Of a DNA stretch of 64,000 bases, positions 1-8,543 are shown piece after piece. A program made the translations under genes and the position numbers. Origin of the DNA: Streptomyces sp. ISL-94. GTDB taxonomy: Bacteria > Actinomycetota > Actinomycetes > Streptomycetales > Streptomycetaceae. The notes beneath the pieces were generated by a model, which worked only from the letters and a program-made list of their open reading frames with translations, was not told the origin of the DNA and did no database searches. Position 1 is the stretch's first letter. Every line of letters starts with the position of its first letter. The stretch is taken from contig NZ_JAGGOZ010000117.1 of NCBI RefSeq assembly GCF_018614075.1, forward strand, positions 62,001 through 126,000. Reading direction: 5' to 3'.

Positions 1-600
<600 letters not shown>

Positions 601-769
601 GGGGACCGGTCCGAGCACCGCGCATGCGCTGCCTCCCCACCGAGCCGTACTGGACGTCGTCCGAGCCTGAACCGGCGAGCCGCCCAGCACGACGAAGCTC
701 GCCGAGTCCGCCTCCCAAGGCGCCCTGGTCAAAGCCCGTCACCGCGGGGACCGCGATGTGGCCCTAGAA

Positions 770-1618
770 CTAGCCGTGGTGGGCGACCGTGTCGTCCGGC
801 ACCGGCGTTGCCGCGCGCCCGGTGAACCGCATGGCCACGCACGCGCCCAGGTACAGCAGGGCGACGACCAGCAGCAGCGCCTGATAGCCCGTCACCAGGG
901 CCAGGTACTCGAGCGCGCCCCCGGTCAGCGCGCCCAGCAGATTCGCGCCGAGCGCCGAGGTCGGGTCCGGGGCGAGCGCGAGGCGGTCCGAGAAGATGAG
1001 GTTGGCGTAGAAGATGGGGGCGAAGGCCAGGGCGATGGCGGCGGCGAGCCGTGGGGCGAAGGGCAGCGCGAGCACGGCGTCCGCCGGGACGAACCAGGCC
1101 ACCGCGAGGGTGCCGAAGAGCAGCAGCTGCAGCAGGAGCTGGTTGACCCGCGGGAGCCGGCGCCGGACCTCGACGCCCGCGAGGACGGCGAGCAGGACGC
1201 CGATGAAGACGAAGGCGTTGACCAGCCAGGTCGTACCGAAGTAGAGCGCGAAGTTGATCACGTTCTTCGTTTCGAGCAACATGAAGGCCGCGCCCAGCAG
1301 GAACATGTCGGCATAGCGGACCGTGCTCCGGATGCGAACGCCGGTCAGGCGCACCGACAGGAGGGTCACCAGCAGGATCGCGCCGAGCACACCCAGGTAG
1401 AGGGTGGGGATGTCCCGGTGGAACAGGTACGGGAAGGGGTGGTCATCGCTCGCGGCCGCCGGGACCGCGCCACTGGGCTGCCAGATCTGCTTGCAGGACT
1501 GGTCGGCGGGCGTCATTCCGGCCATCAGCACAGGCGCGTTCGGGCCGAACGGCGTCATGCAGGGGGCGTGTCCGTAGACGCCTTCGAGGGTGCCGGCGAA
1601 GTGGGAGGGGTGCGGCAT
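770..1618 (-). pseudogene. C-terminal half of membrane spermidine-synthase-like protein
   Basis: The frame stays open to 1693, but recognisable homology begins near 1605 (FAGTLEGVYGHAPC). It contains several hydrophobic segments and the motifs LLETKNVINFALYFGTTW and NLLGALTGGALEYLALVTGY, which I associate with the membrane part of fused spermidine synthase/methyltransferase-like proteins. The N-terminal catalytic Rossmann domain is absent; upstream DNA is instead the start of a crotonase gene on the other strand. An ATG at 1618 could allow translation of about 280 residues, but it would be a catalytically headless membrane fragment. Family call is from motif recognition; substrate unknown. 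Confidence 0.55.
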
Positions 1619-1772
1619 GGCGGATGAGCAGGTCTCCGTGCGGGTGGAGCGGGACGGCCCGGTGTTCACGGTGATCCTGAGCAGACCGGTCACCGGCCTC
1701 CGGCCATTGTGGGGGGTCTTCGACCGGGCCGCAGGGCATCTGGACAGTGAGAGGGGAGAGGTCCCGCGATGA
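1617..1772 (+). pseudogene. Enoyl-CoA hydratase (crotonase) start, truncated
   Basis: An ATG at 1617 with a strong GGGAGGGG ribosome site is followed by MADEQVSVRVERDGPVFTVI and LSRP, the usual first 25 residues of a bacterial enoyl-CoA hydratase, which would continue as a RNAV-type segment. After SRP (about 1691) the homology stops, and the frame runs on through unrelated sequence to a stop at 1770-1772. The CoA-binding and oxyanion-hole regions are missing, so it cannot be functional. The start site and its ribosome site were preserved, which shows that the break came from a deletion downstream. Confidence 0.55.
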
Positions 1773-1834
1773 AGCTTGACACCGAGCGGTTCAGTGCCGA
1801 ATTCAGTACACGAGCTTGTACGTCACGTCTTTGA
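1769..1834 (+). pseudogene. Gene start fragment (MKLDTERFSAEF), unknown family
   Basis: ATG preceded by GAGAGGGGAGAGG and followed by 12 codons that read like a natural protein start, MKLDTERFSAEF. From about 1800 the DNA is the antisense of the 3' end of the next gene, so the reading ends at a stop at 1832-1834. It looks like another gene start cut by a deletion; the join coincides with GAATTC at 1798-1803. Too short to name. Confidence 0.25.
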
Positions 1835-2252
1835 GGACGGGAGACGGCGCGGTGTCGGTGTAGAGAATCCGGATCGTGGTGAAACGCTGCAGGTCGGGGT
1901 GGTCGGGCCAGCGCTGCGGGTTACTCAGGGTCACCGTCACCGGGTAGGGGCGGAAACGCCCCGCCGCGCAGTAGGGGCGGCAGTCGTTCACCATGTCGGT
2001 TCCGGCGGCCGTCGCGGTCCGCTGCCCCCAGGTCTCCCAGCGGAGCCCGACGAGCCGGTTGTTGCCGTCCCCGCAGGCCAGCAGGTACTCCTCGGGGCGC
2101 ACCTGAGCCTGCGAGGAACAGTCGACGACCACGACCGGATCCGGCGTCGGGGCCGGTGCGGCGCGGCTTTGCGCGGAGGCCGGGAAGACGGCCGCCACGA
2201 GGGCCGCCGCCGAGACCAGCAGGGTGGCCGTCCGCGGCCTGCGCCGAGGCAT
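1803..2252 (-). CDS. Small secreted protein, function unknown
   Basis: 149 residues from an ATG at 2252. Residues 1-27 form a Sec signal peptide (arginine-rich start, hydrophobic LLVSAAALVAAVF, cleavage near ASAQS). The mature part has four cysteines (one in VVDCSSQ, one in LLACGDGN, two in DCRPYCAAG), suggesting two disulfides, and ends in a beta-rich region with a TYKLVY C-terminus. I do not recognise a named domain; similar short secreted proteins are common in Streptomyces. No strong ribosome site is visible. Its last codons lie against the truncated gene start at 1769, so the intergenic region downstream has been lost. Confidence 0.7.
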   Translation of the reverse strand: MPRRRPRTATLLVSAAALVAAVFPASAQSRAAPAPTPDPVVVVDCSSQAQVRPEEYLLACGDGNNRLVGLRWETWGQRTATAAGTDMVNDCRPYCAAGRFRPYPVTVTLSNPQRWPDHPDLQRFTTIRILYTDTAPSPVLKDVTYKLVY

Positions 2253-2481
2253 CCGTAGGAGTCGGCCCTCTCCTGAAGCATCCACGAGAACCACCTCGCC
2301 TGCCTGTTCCGCCGTCGGTACGCGGCCACCCCCAGCTTCTCCCATCCACACGGACCGCGCATCAGCTGAGGTGGCGGCCGGGTCCGCGGGGCACGCGCCC
2401 CGCCTCTCCGTACAGGCGCCGTGCAACGGGATGGAGGGCCGGTAAGGTGGCGGCCCCCGGTGGATCGCAGAGGGAGCAGCC

Positions 2482-3699
2482 ATGCGAGACGGTACGGTCG
2501 CGGTGGTCGGTGGGAGCATTGCAGGCTGCGCGTTCGCCTCGGCGGCGGCGCGCGCAGGTGCGGGCGAGGTGATGGTGCTGGAGCGCACCCGGGGGCGGCT
2601 GGCGGACCGAGGACTGGGGCTGTGCGTCCACGACGAACGGGCCGCCGAACTCACCGCCGTGGGAGCTCTGCCCGCCGGGATCCCGGCGCACCGGCTGACC
2701 CGGCGCAGGTGGGTGGTCCGGGACGGGGGCGGGCCGGGCGGGCGGGTGTTCTGGGAACAGCCGTTCCCCTTCCACTCGTACCACTGGGGTCTGCTGTGGC
2801 GGGGGCTGCGGGAGGCGACGCCGGACACCGTGGTCTACCGGCAGGGCGCGGCGGTGACGGGCGTGACCGGGGCAGGCGGTGAGGAGCGGGCCGAGGTACG
2901 CCTGGCGGACGGTGCCGTCGAGCGGTACGACCTGGTCATCGGCGCGGACGGGTACCGCTCGGTGGTGCGCGAGGCGGTCTGCGCGGAGTCCCGGCCGCAC
3001 TACGCCGGCTACGTGTGCTGGCGGGGCAACTTCGACGCCCGGCGGCTGGACGTGCTCGGCGCCGGCGATTGGCCCGCCGAGGCGGTGACCACCGTCTGCT
3101 TCCCCGGCGGGAGCTGCGTCGTCTACCGCATCCCCGGACCGGACGGCCCCCGGGTCAACTGGGTCCTGTACGCCATGCCGCCGCGGACGGCGCGGCTGCC
3201 GTACGACGACCCGACGAGCTTTCCGCCGGGGAAGGTGACCGAGGAACTCACCGCACATCTCGGGGAGTTGCTCGACCGCGAGTTCCCGCCGTACTGGGCG
3301 GGCGTGATCGCGCTGACGGAGCCGGCGGACACCTTCGTCCAGCCCATCTACGACCTGGAAACCGCCCGTACCGCCGCCGGGCGCCTGCTGCTGGCGGGCG
3401 ACGCCGCCACCGTGGTGCGCCCGCACAACACGAGCGGGGCGGCCAAGGCGCTCCAGGACGCCGCGGCCTTCGCGTCCGCGTGGCGCCGGTCCGGCTCCTG
3501 GGCGGAGCTGCTCCACGGGTACCGGGCGGCGCGGGGTGCGGCGGGCCGGGAGCTGGTCGCCTTGGCGCGCCGGCTGGGCCGGGCCCAGGTGGAGCGGACC
3601 CCTGACTGGGCGGCGATGGACCACACCGAGGCGGCGACATGGTGGCAGGGCCAGCTCGCCGGCGCCCCCGGCATCGGCGGCCAGGCCATGACCCCGTAG
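2482..3699 (+). CDS. FAD-dependent monooxygenase (aromatic hydroxylase type)
   Basis: 405 residues, the usual length for p-hydroxybenzoate-hydroxylase-fold enzymes. The start is an ATG with AGGGAGC 7 bases upstream. The FAD-binding glycine motif VVGGSIAG lies at residues 8-15, the DG-type motif LVIGADGYRS near residue 155, and the second FAD motif LLLAGDAATVVRPHNTSG near 305. The family uses NAD(P)H and O2 to hydroxylate small aromatic or heteroaromatic substrates in the cytoplasm. The YVCWRGNF segment resembles pyridine/nicotinate-type monooxygenases, but the substrate cannot be fixed from sequence. Stand-alone gene, convergent with the phospholipase-like gene. Confidence 0.85.
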   Translation: MRDGTVAVVGGSIAGCAFASAAARAGAGEVMVLERTRGRLADRGLGLCVHDERAAELTAVGALPAGIPAHRLTRRRWVVRDGGGPGGRVFWEQPFPFHSYHWGLLWRGLREATPDTVVYRQGAAVTGVTGAGGEERAEVRLADGAVERYDLVIGADGYRSVVREAVCAESRPHYAGYVCWRGNFDARRLDVLGAGDWPAEAVTTVCFPGGSCVVYRIPGPDGPRVNWVLYAMPPRTARLPYDDPTSFPPGKVTEELTAHLGELLDREFPPYWAGVIALTEPADTFVQPIYDLETARTAAGRLLLAGDAATVVRPHNTSGAAKALQDAAAFASAWRRSGSWAELLHGYRAARGAAGRELVALARRLGRAQVERTPDWAAMDHTEAATWWQGQLAGAPGIGGQAMTP

Positions 3700-3714
3700 C
3701 GGCTGCGGATGTGC

Positions 3715-3734
3715 GCCCGGCGGAGCCGCCGGGC
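3715..3734. terminator. Perfect hairpin between convergent genes
   Basis: Arms GCCCGGCGG and CCGCCGGGC (9 bp) separated by AG, directly after the monooxygenase stop and facing the phospholipase-like gene's 3' end. No U-tract follows, as is common for actinomycete terminators; the symmetric hairpin could serve both directions. Just downstream are short TCACCTCA direct repeats (3750-3780). Confidence 0.5.
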
Positions 3735-3790
3735 AGGACACACCGCTGCCGCACCTCATCTCACCTCACGTCACCTCACTGCGCCGCAAC

Positions 3791-5041
3791 TCACCACGCC
3801 GCGCAGTGCGGGCTCGCCTTGATCGACTCGAAGTTCGCCGCGAACGCGTCGTACACCGCCGCATTGTCGATCTTCAGCAGCGTCTCGTCGTGTGACCGCA
3901 GGTTCGGGAAGGTGTAGTTGTGGCTCCCGGTGAAGACCAGCTTGCGGTTGGCCCCGCCCAGGTAAGTGCCCTCGATCAGCAGGTACTTGGAGTGGATGCC
4001 GATCGTCCGCGTCACTCCGGCGGCGTCGGTCGCGGTACCCGCGCACCGCGCCGCGTAGTCGAACCGCCCGGCGATCGTGTCCCGTACGGTGCTGCCGAGG
4101 TTTCCGTCCTCCCCGTTGTGCAGCAGCTCCACCCGGCAGCCCGCGCCCTTCAACTGCACGAGCTTGTCCGCCACCTGGGTGCGGGTGAAGGCGTACATGC
4201 CGATCCGGATCTTGGTGGTCCCGCCCGCGCAGTCCACGTTGTTGAGCAGCGAGACGACCGTGTCGGTGCCGGGGTCGGTGGAGTACGTCGTCCCGGCCTT
4301 CTCCTGACGCGGGAAGAAGTACGTCTTGTACGCCCCCGCCTCCGTGGTCTTGTAGTAGGTGGCCAGGCCGTCCCCGGAGGAGCCGTTGGCGCGCAGGTCC
4401 TGCCAGTAGGCCAGGTACGCCGCGTAGAGGCCGGAGCCCGCGTCGGGGATGGTCACGGCGTTGTTGAAGAGGTTGCGCCGCTGGCTGCTGGTGAGGTTCG
4501 CCGAGGTCTGGAACACCACCTTGTCGGTGCTGCCCACCTTGGAGAAGAGCAGGAACTTGTTGTGGTTGATGGCGCCGTCGTCGCCACCGCCCAGATTCCG
4601 GTTGCCGACGCAGCCGCGGGTCTCCGGGCAGGCCAGCACCCAGGAATCGGCGGCGAGGTCGGTTCCCAGGCCGGTCGCCGCGGCGAGCGTCGCGTACTCC
4701 GAGCCGGTTGCCTTCCCGTCCGGGCCGGTGGCCGCGACGGCGTCGCCGTCGACGATGAGCTTGACCTTCACGCCGCGGTTCTTCGCCGCGATCAGTGCGT
4801 TGCTGACGCCGCCGTCCGTGAACAGGTACATCGAACCGTTGATCTCCGCCCCTGCGGGCGTCCGGTTCACCAGGGAGATCAACTCGTTGCGGATGGCGTC
4901 CTGCTGCGCGGTCGTCCCGGCGGGGTCGTTGAAGGTTGCGGTGAGTGCCACGGTGTCGTCCGCAGCGATCGCACCCGGTGCCTCCAGCAGCGAGGCCCCC
5001 AGAATGAGCGCCCCTACCGCCGCTGCGTTGCGTATGCGCAC
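3791..5041 (-). CDS. Secreted phospholipase D-like protein
   Basis: 416 residues from a GTG at 5041 (GGAGC ribosome site upstream). A Sec signal peptide (residues 1-26, ending GAIAADD) directs export. Two HKD-type half-sites are visible: HNKFLLF near residue 160 followed by SANLT, and HSKYLLIEG near 350 followed by GSHNYT. Paired HxK motifs are the active site of the phospholipase D superfamily, in which the two histidines catalyse phosphodiester exchange. The trailing aspartate of the classic HxKxxxxD is not evident, so the substrate may be a lipid or nucleic acid; known secreted Streptomyces members include both phospholipases and nucleases. Monocistronic. Confidence 0.8.
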   Translation of the reverse strand: MRIRNAAAVGALILGASLLEAPGAIAADDTVALTATFNDPAGTTAQQDAIRNELISLVNRTPAGAEINGSMYLFTDGGVSNALIAAKNRGVKVKLIVDGDAVAATGPDGKATGSEYATLAAATGLGTDLAADSWVLACPETRGCVGNRNLGGGDDGAINHNKFLLFSKVGSTDKVVFQTSANLTSSQRRNLFNNAVTIPDAGSGLYAAYLAYWQDLRANGSSGDGLATYYKTTEAGAYKTYFFPRQEKAGTTYSTDPGTDTVVSLLNNVDCAGGTTKIRIGMYAFTRTQVADKLVQLKGAGCRVELLHNGEDGNLGSTVRDTIAGRFDYAARCAGTATDAAGVTRTIGIHSKYLLIEGTYLGGANRKLVFTGSHNYTFPNLRSHDETLLKIDNAAVYDAFAANFESIKASPHCAAW

Positions 5042-5141
5042 GCGCTGCTCCGATCTGATGTTCCAACAATCCGATCTTGGAACCTATCGCACGGCGCGAG
5101 CCCCGCAGGCAGTCCGGGGGCGATCGCCGGAGCGCCGCTGG

Positions 5142-5735
5142 TTATGAGGGCGGACTGTCGTCCTGGATGCGGGCGTGAAGGTGCTCATCGTGCCACCCGT
5201 CGGCATGAAGCAGCGCACTGCGCATGGTGCCTTCCAAGGGGAAGCCCGCCTTGACGGCTATCCGGCACGATGCCGTATTGGCGACGGAGTGGCTGATCCG
5301 CAAGCGGTGGAGTCCGAGGTCTTCGAAGGCCCAGCGACTGATCCGGACGGTGGCATCGACCATGGTTCCCCTCCCCCGGCCGGCCGGCAGCAGCCAGTAG
5401 AGGAACTCGCCGCTGCCACCGCGCAGATCGAGGTCCGCCAGACCGATCAGCCCTACCGCAACGGCGTCGTCATCAGCGGCAATGGCCCAGATCGCGGCCT
5501 CTTCGCTCTGCCAGCGGCTCCGCCACCGGGTGATCTTCTGCCGGGCTTCGTCGTCGGACAGCCGGCCCGGACGGTTCCAGTGTTGGATCTCCGGGTCGAG
5601 GCACGACTGGGCGAGCGCCCGCGCGTCACTCTCCCGCCAGGGCCGCAACCGCATGCCGTTCGGGAGCCCGAAGGCCGGTTGCGTGCTCTGGCTCATCCGG
5701 CCGGCCGGCACCACGTCCGGTATCGCGTTGATCAT
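5142..5735 (-). CDS. GNAT-family N-acetyltransferase
   Basis: About 197 residues from the ATG at 5735; an upstream in-frame start (5783) and a later one (5696) are possible. The core GNAT features are visible: RLRPWRESDARAL as strand 1, the acetyl-CoA pyrophosphate loop LLPAGRGRGTMVDA, and the RimJ-like ending HRLRISHSVANTASCRIAVK with AGFPLEGTMR. This pattern matches RimJ/RimL-type enzymes that acetylate N-termini or small amines. It is divergent from the FMN reductase, the two starts being under 100 bases apart, so they share a promoter region. Substrate unknown. Confidence 0.8.
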   Translation of the reverse strand: MINAIPDVVPAGRMSQSTQPAFGLPNGMRLRPWRESDARALAQSCLDPEIQHWNRPGRLSDDEARQKITRWRSRWQSEEAAIWAIAADDDAVAVGLIGLADLDLRGGSGEFLYWLLPAGRGRGTMVDATVRISRWAFEDLGLHRLRISHSVANTASCRIAVKAGFPLEGTMRSALLHADGWHDEHLHARIQDDSPPS

Positions 5736-5831
5736 CGTTCCATCATGCCGCCTGGCGCTGCGCAGGGGGTATCCGACGATCACGGGCGGAGGCGTTGCCG
5801 AAGTACGCCTACGACGCAGTACGTTGGGCGG

Positions 5832-6368
5832 ATGCCTACGCCACCTGTGATCCTTTTGCTGTCCGGAAGCCTACGGGCCGGTTCCTCCAACGAGTCCGTG
5901 CTGCGCACCGCGCAGGCCGTGGCCTCCTCCCAGGTGCGTACCGTCCTTTACGACGGCTTGGCGGCCCTTCCGCACTTCAACCCCGACGACGACACGGACC
6001 CGCTGCCCGCTCCGGTGGCCGCGTTGCGTGCGGCGATCGACGAGGCGGCCGCGGTGTTGATCTGCACCCCGGAGTACGCGGGCACCCTGCCGGGTTCGTT
6101 CAAGAACCTGCTGGACTGGACGGTCGGCGGCACCGAGATCTGTGACAAGCCCGTGGCCTGGGTCAACGCGGCCGCCTCCGGCCGGGGTCAGGGCGCGGAG
6201 GCCACGCTGCGGACGGTGCTCGGCTACACCGGCGCCGACATCGTGGAGTCGGCGTGCGTGCGTGTTCCAGTGGACCGTCAGATGGTGGGCCCGGACGGTG
6301 TCATCACCGATGAGGGGGTGCGCGAGCAGCTCGGCAAGACGCTCGCACTGCTCGCGGCGCCCCGCTGA
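5832..6368 (+). CDS. NAD(P)H-dependent FMN reductase
   Basis: 178 residues from ATG 5832. Flavodoxin-like fold: LLLSGSLRAGSSNESVL at residues 7-23 is the FMN phosphate-binding loop (GSxRxxSxN type), and LICTPEYAGTLPGSFKNLLD near residue 80 is the signature of the NADPH_dep_FMN_red family. Such enzymes reduce free or bound FMN or quinones in the cytoplasm. Here it could support flavin-dependent oxidoreductases nearby, but no partner is shown by the context. Transcribed divergently from the GNAT gene. Confidence 0.85.
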   Translation: MPTPPVILLLSGSLRAGSSNESVLRTAQAVASSQVRTVLYDGLAALPHFNPDDDTDPLPAPVAALRAAIDEAAAVLICTPEYAGTLPGSFKNLLDWTVGGTEICDKPVAWVNAAASGRGQGAEATLRTVLGYTGADIVESACVRVPVDRQMVGPDGVITDEGVREQLGKTLALLAAPR

Positions 6369-6438
6369 CGGGGCGTGCCTCGGTGGCCTGCCGACCGTAC
6401 GGTCGTGGGGCCGGATCCGCCGACCGGCCCCGTCCGGC

Positions 6439-6459
6439 AGTCATCAGTCATCAGTCATC
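6439..6459. repeat. Three tandem copies of AGTCATC
   Basis: Perfect 7-bp direct repeat, three units, in the gap between the FMN reductase and the amine oxidase. It overlaps the stop of a possible short minus-strand frame and supplies stop codons in that strand. Role unknown. Confidence 0.8.
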
Positions 6460-6544
6460 GCGGCACGAATCCCAGTTCGTCAGCGTCGGGCGACCGAAAC
6501 CGCACGTCCGGGTGATTGTTCCCCATCTGGGTGCCTTTGGGCAT
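6455..6544 (-). CDS. Possible 29-residue peptide
   Basis: ATG at 6544 (MPKGTQMGNNHPD start) with a second ATG six codons later preceded by AAAGG; ends ELGFVPR. The charged, aromatic-ended sequence looks more like protein than chance, but could equally be the tail of a lost gene. No family recognised. Confidence 0.2.
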   Translation of the reverse strand: MPKGTQMGNNHPDVRFRSPDADELGFVPR

Positions 6545-6576
6545 GCAAGGCGCTTGTAAGCCGCGAGAGTTGAGCC

Positions 6577-8526
6577 GTGATCATCGAACCCGGCCCCACG
6601 CCCGGCCCCTCGGGCGAGCCCGCCCCGGCGCCCGCCCGCCGCCCCTCCCGCCGTACCGTCATCGCCGGTGCGGCCGCCGTCGCGGGAGCCGGAGCGCTGA
6701 CGGTCGCCGCCGCGTCCGCCGAGACCCCGCGGGCGCCGTCCGGCTCCGCGCGCCCCGACTGGGCGACCTGCCTCACCATCGCCCGGGCCATCCTCGTGCG
6801 GGACGACGACGACCAGCCCCTGGTACCTCGTTACGCCGACATCCTCCTGAAGAACGGCCTGCCCCGGTCCCGTACCCGCAAGAAGGTGCTGATCGTCGGC
6901 GCCGGGCCCGCCGGGCTCACCGCCGCGCACCTGCTGCGCGAGGGCGGACACCAGGTCACCGTCATCGAGGCCAACGGCAACCGGGTGGGCGGCCGGATCA
7001 AGACCTTCCGTACCGGCGGCCACGAGAAGTCCGCTGCCCCCTTCGCCGACCCCACGCAGTACGCCGAGGCCGGCGCCATGCGCATTCCCGACAGCCACCC
7101 GCTGGTCACCGGCCTGATCGACAGCCTCGGCCTGAAGCGCAGGCGCTTCCACCTGGTCGATGTCGACGGGTCCGGCCGCCCCGCCTACCGCACGTGGATC
7201 TTCGTCAACGGCATCCGCGTCCGCCGCGCCGACTACGCGCGCAGCCCGCAGGCCCTCAACCGCTCCTTCGGAGTGCCGGCGGCCTACGAAGCCCTGCCCG
7301 CCGCACAGATCGTCCGCAATGCCTTCGCCCCCGTACGCAAGGAGATCGAGGGCAAGAAGGACAAGGCGCTCGTCGAGGGCTGGGCCCGAGTCATCCAGCG
7401 CTACGGCCACATGTCGATGTACCGCTACCTGACCGAGGAGGCGAAGCTCGACGAGCGGACGATCGACCTGATCGGCACGGTCGAGAACCTCACCTCCCGG
7501 CTGCACCTTGCCTTCGTGCACAGCTTCATCGGTGCCTCGCTGATCAGTCCGGACACCGCCTTCTTCGAGCTGCCGGGCGGCACCGCCACCCTGGCCGACG
7601 CACTCTACGCCCGGGTCGAGGACCTCGTGCGGCTCGACCGCCGCGCCACCCGGATCACGCACGGGGAGGGGGAGGTCAGCATCGAAACCGTCTCCGAGGG
7701 CCGCGGCGGCGGCGCCGTGCAGCGCGAGACCTTCACCGGCGACACCGCGATCATCACCGTCCCCTTCTCCGGACTGCGCCACATCCCGGTCGCGCCCGCG
7801 CTCTCCTACGGCAAGCGGCGCGCGATCACCGAACTGCACTACGACGCGGCCACCAAGGTGCTGTTGGAGTTCAGCCGCCGCTGGTGGGAGTTCGACGAAG
7901 CCGACTGGAAGCGCGAGCTGGAAGCCGTGCAGCCCGGCCTGTACCGCAAGTACCAGCTCGGGCAGACCCCGGAGGACGGCGCGCTGCTGGGGGCCCACTC
8001 CTCCGTGTCCAAGCGCGACATCTCCAGTGCCCAACGGGCCCACTACGCGGCCTGCCGACGGGTCACCCGCGACCAGCCCGAGGCGGCCGGGGTCATCGGC
8101 GGCGGCTCAGCCACCGACAACCCCAACCGCTTCATGTTCCAGCCGTCCTACCCCGTCGAGGGCAGCGCGGGCGGGGTCGTGCTCGCCTCCTACAGCTGGT
8201 CGGACGACGCCCTGAAGTGGGACTCCCTGGACGACGACGAGCGCTACCCGCGCGCGCTCGCCGGCGTTCAGGAGGTGTTCGGGCAGCGGATCGAGGTGTT
8301 CTACACGGGCGTGGGACGCACCCAGTCCTGGATGCGCGACCCGTACGCCTACGGCGAGGCCTCGGTGCTGCTGCCCGGCCAGCACACCGAGCTCTTCCCC
8401 CACGTGCGCACGGCCGAAGGCAGCCTGCACTTCGCCGGGTGCCACACCTCCGTCAAGCCGGCGTGGATCGAAGGCGCCGTGGAGTCCGCGGTACGGACCG
8501 CCCTGGAGGTCCACTCGACCCTCTGA
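6577..8526 (+). CDS. Flavin amine oxidase, L-amino-acid-oxidase-like, Tat-exported
   Basis: 649 residues from GTG 6577. Residues 18-50 look like a Tat signal (paired arginines in SRRTVIAG, then an Ala/Gly-rich hydrophobic stretch). The dinucleotide-binding motif LIVGAGPAGLTAAHLL starts near residue 105 with EANGNRVGGRIKTF following, the hallmark of the flavin monoamine oxidase family. The C-terminal FAD motif LHFAGCHTSVKPAWIEGAVE closes the fold. Members deaminate L-amino acids or amines with O2, releasing a keto product, ammonia and H2O2. Length and layout fit bacterial L-amino acid oxidases better than polyamine oxidases; the substrate is inferred only. Convergent with the channel gene 18 bases downstream. 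Confidence 0.8.
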   Translation: MIIEPGPTPGPSGEPAPAPARRPSRRTVIAGAAAVAGAGALTVAAASAETPRAPSGSARPDWATCLTIARAILVRDDDDQPLVPRYADILLKNGLPRSRTRKKVLIVGAGPAGLTAAHLLREGGHQVTVIEANGNRVGGRIKTFRTGGHEKSAAPFADPTQYAEAGAMRIPDSHPLVTGLIDSLGLKRRRFHLVDVDGSGRPAYRTWIFVNGIRVRRADYARSPQALNRSFGVPAAYEALPAAQIVRNAFAPVRKEIEGKKDKALVEGWARVIQRYGHMSMYRYLTEEAKLDERTIDLIGTVENLTSRLHLAFVHSFIGASLISPDTAFFELPGGTATLADALYARVEDLVRLDRRATRITHGEGEVSIETVSEGRGGGAVQRETFTGDTAIITVPFSGLRHIPVAPALSYGKRRAITELHYDAATKVLLEFSRRWWEFDEADWKRELEAVQPGLYRKYQLGQTPEDGALLGAHSSVSKRDISSAQRAHYAACRRVTRDQPEAAGVIGGGSATDNPNRFMFQPSYPVEGSAGGVVLASYSWSDDALKWDSLDDDERYPRALAGVQEVFGQRIEVFYTGVGRTQSWMRDPYAYGEASVLLPGQHTELFPHVRTAEGSLHFAGCHTSVKPAWIEGAVESAVRTALEVHSTL

Positions 8527-8543
8527 GCGGGCGGGGGGGTGCC

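Noticed and set aside
758..1627. Long plus-strand frame rich in Arg, Glu and Gln over the spermidine-synthase-like remnant
   Set aside because: It is the antisense shadow of the minus-strand membrane protein; composition (no hydrophobic core, runs of charged residues) and lack of a ribosome site mark it as noncoding.
1798..1803. GAATTC at a gene junction as evidence of a cloning artefact
   Set aside because: A single six-base site can occur by chance, and the other nearby junctions have no such site; read coverage would be needed to decide.
6451..8043. 530-residue minus-strand frame inside the amine oxidase
   Set aside because: Antisense of a gene with complete FAD motifs; the frame is open only because of high GC at third positions.
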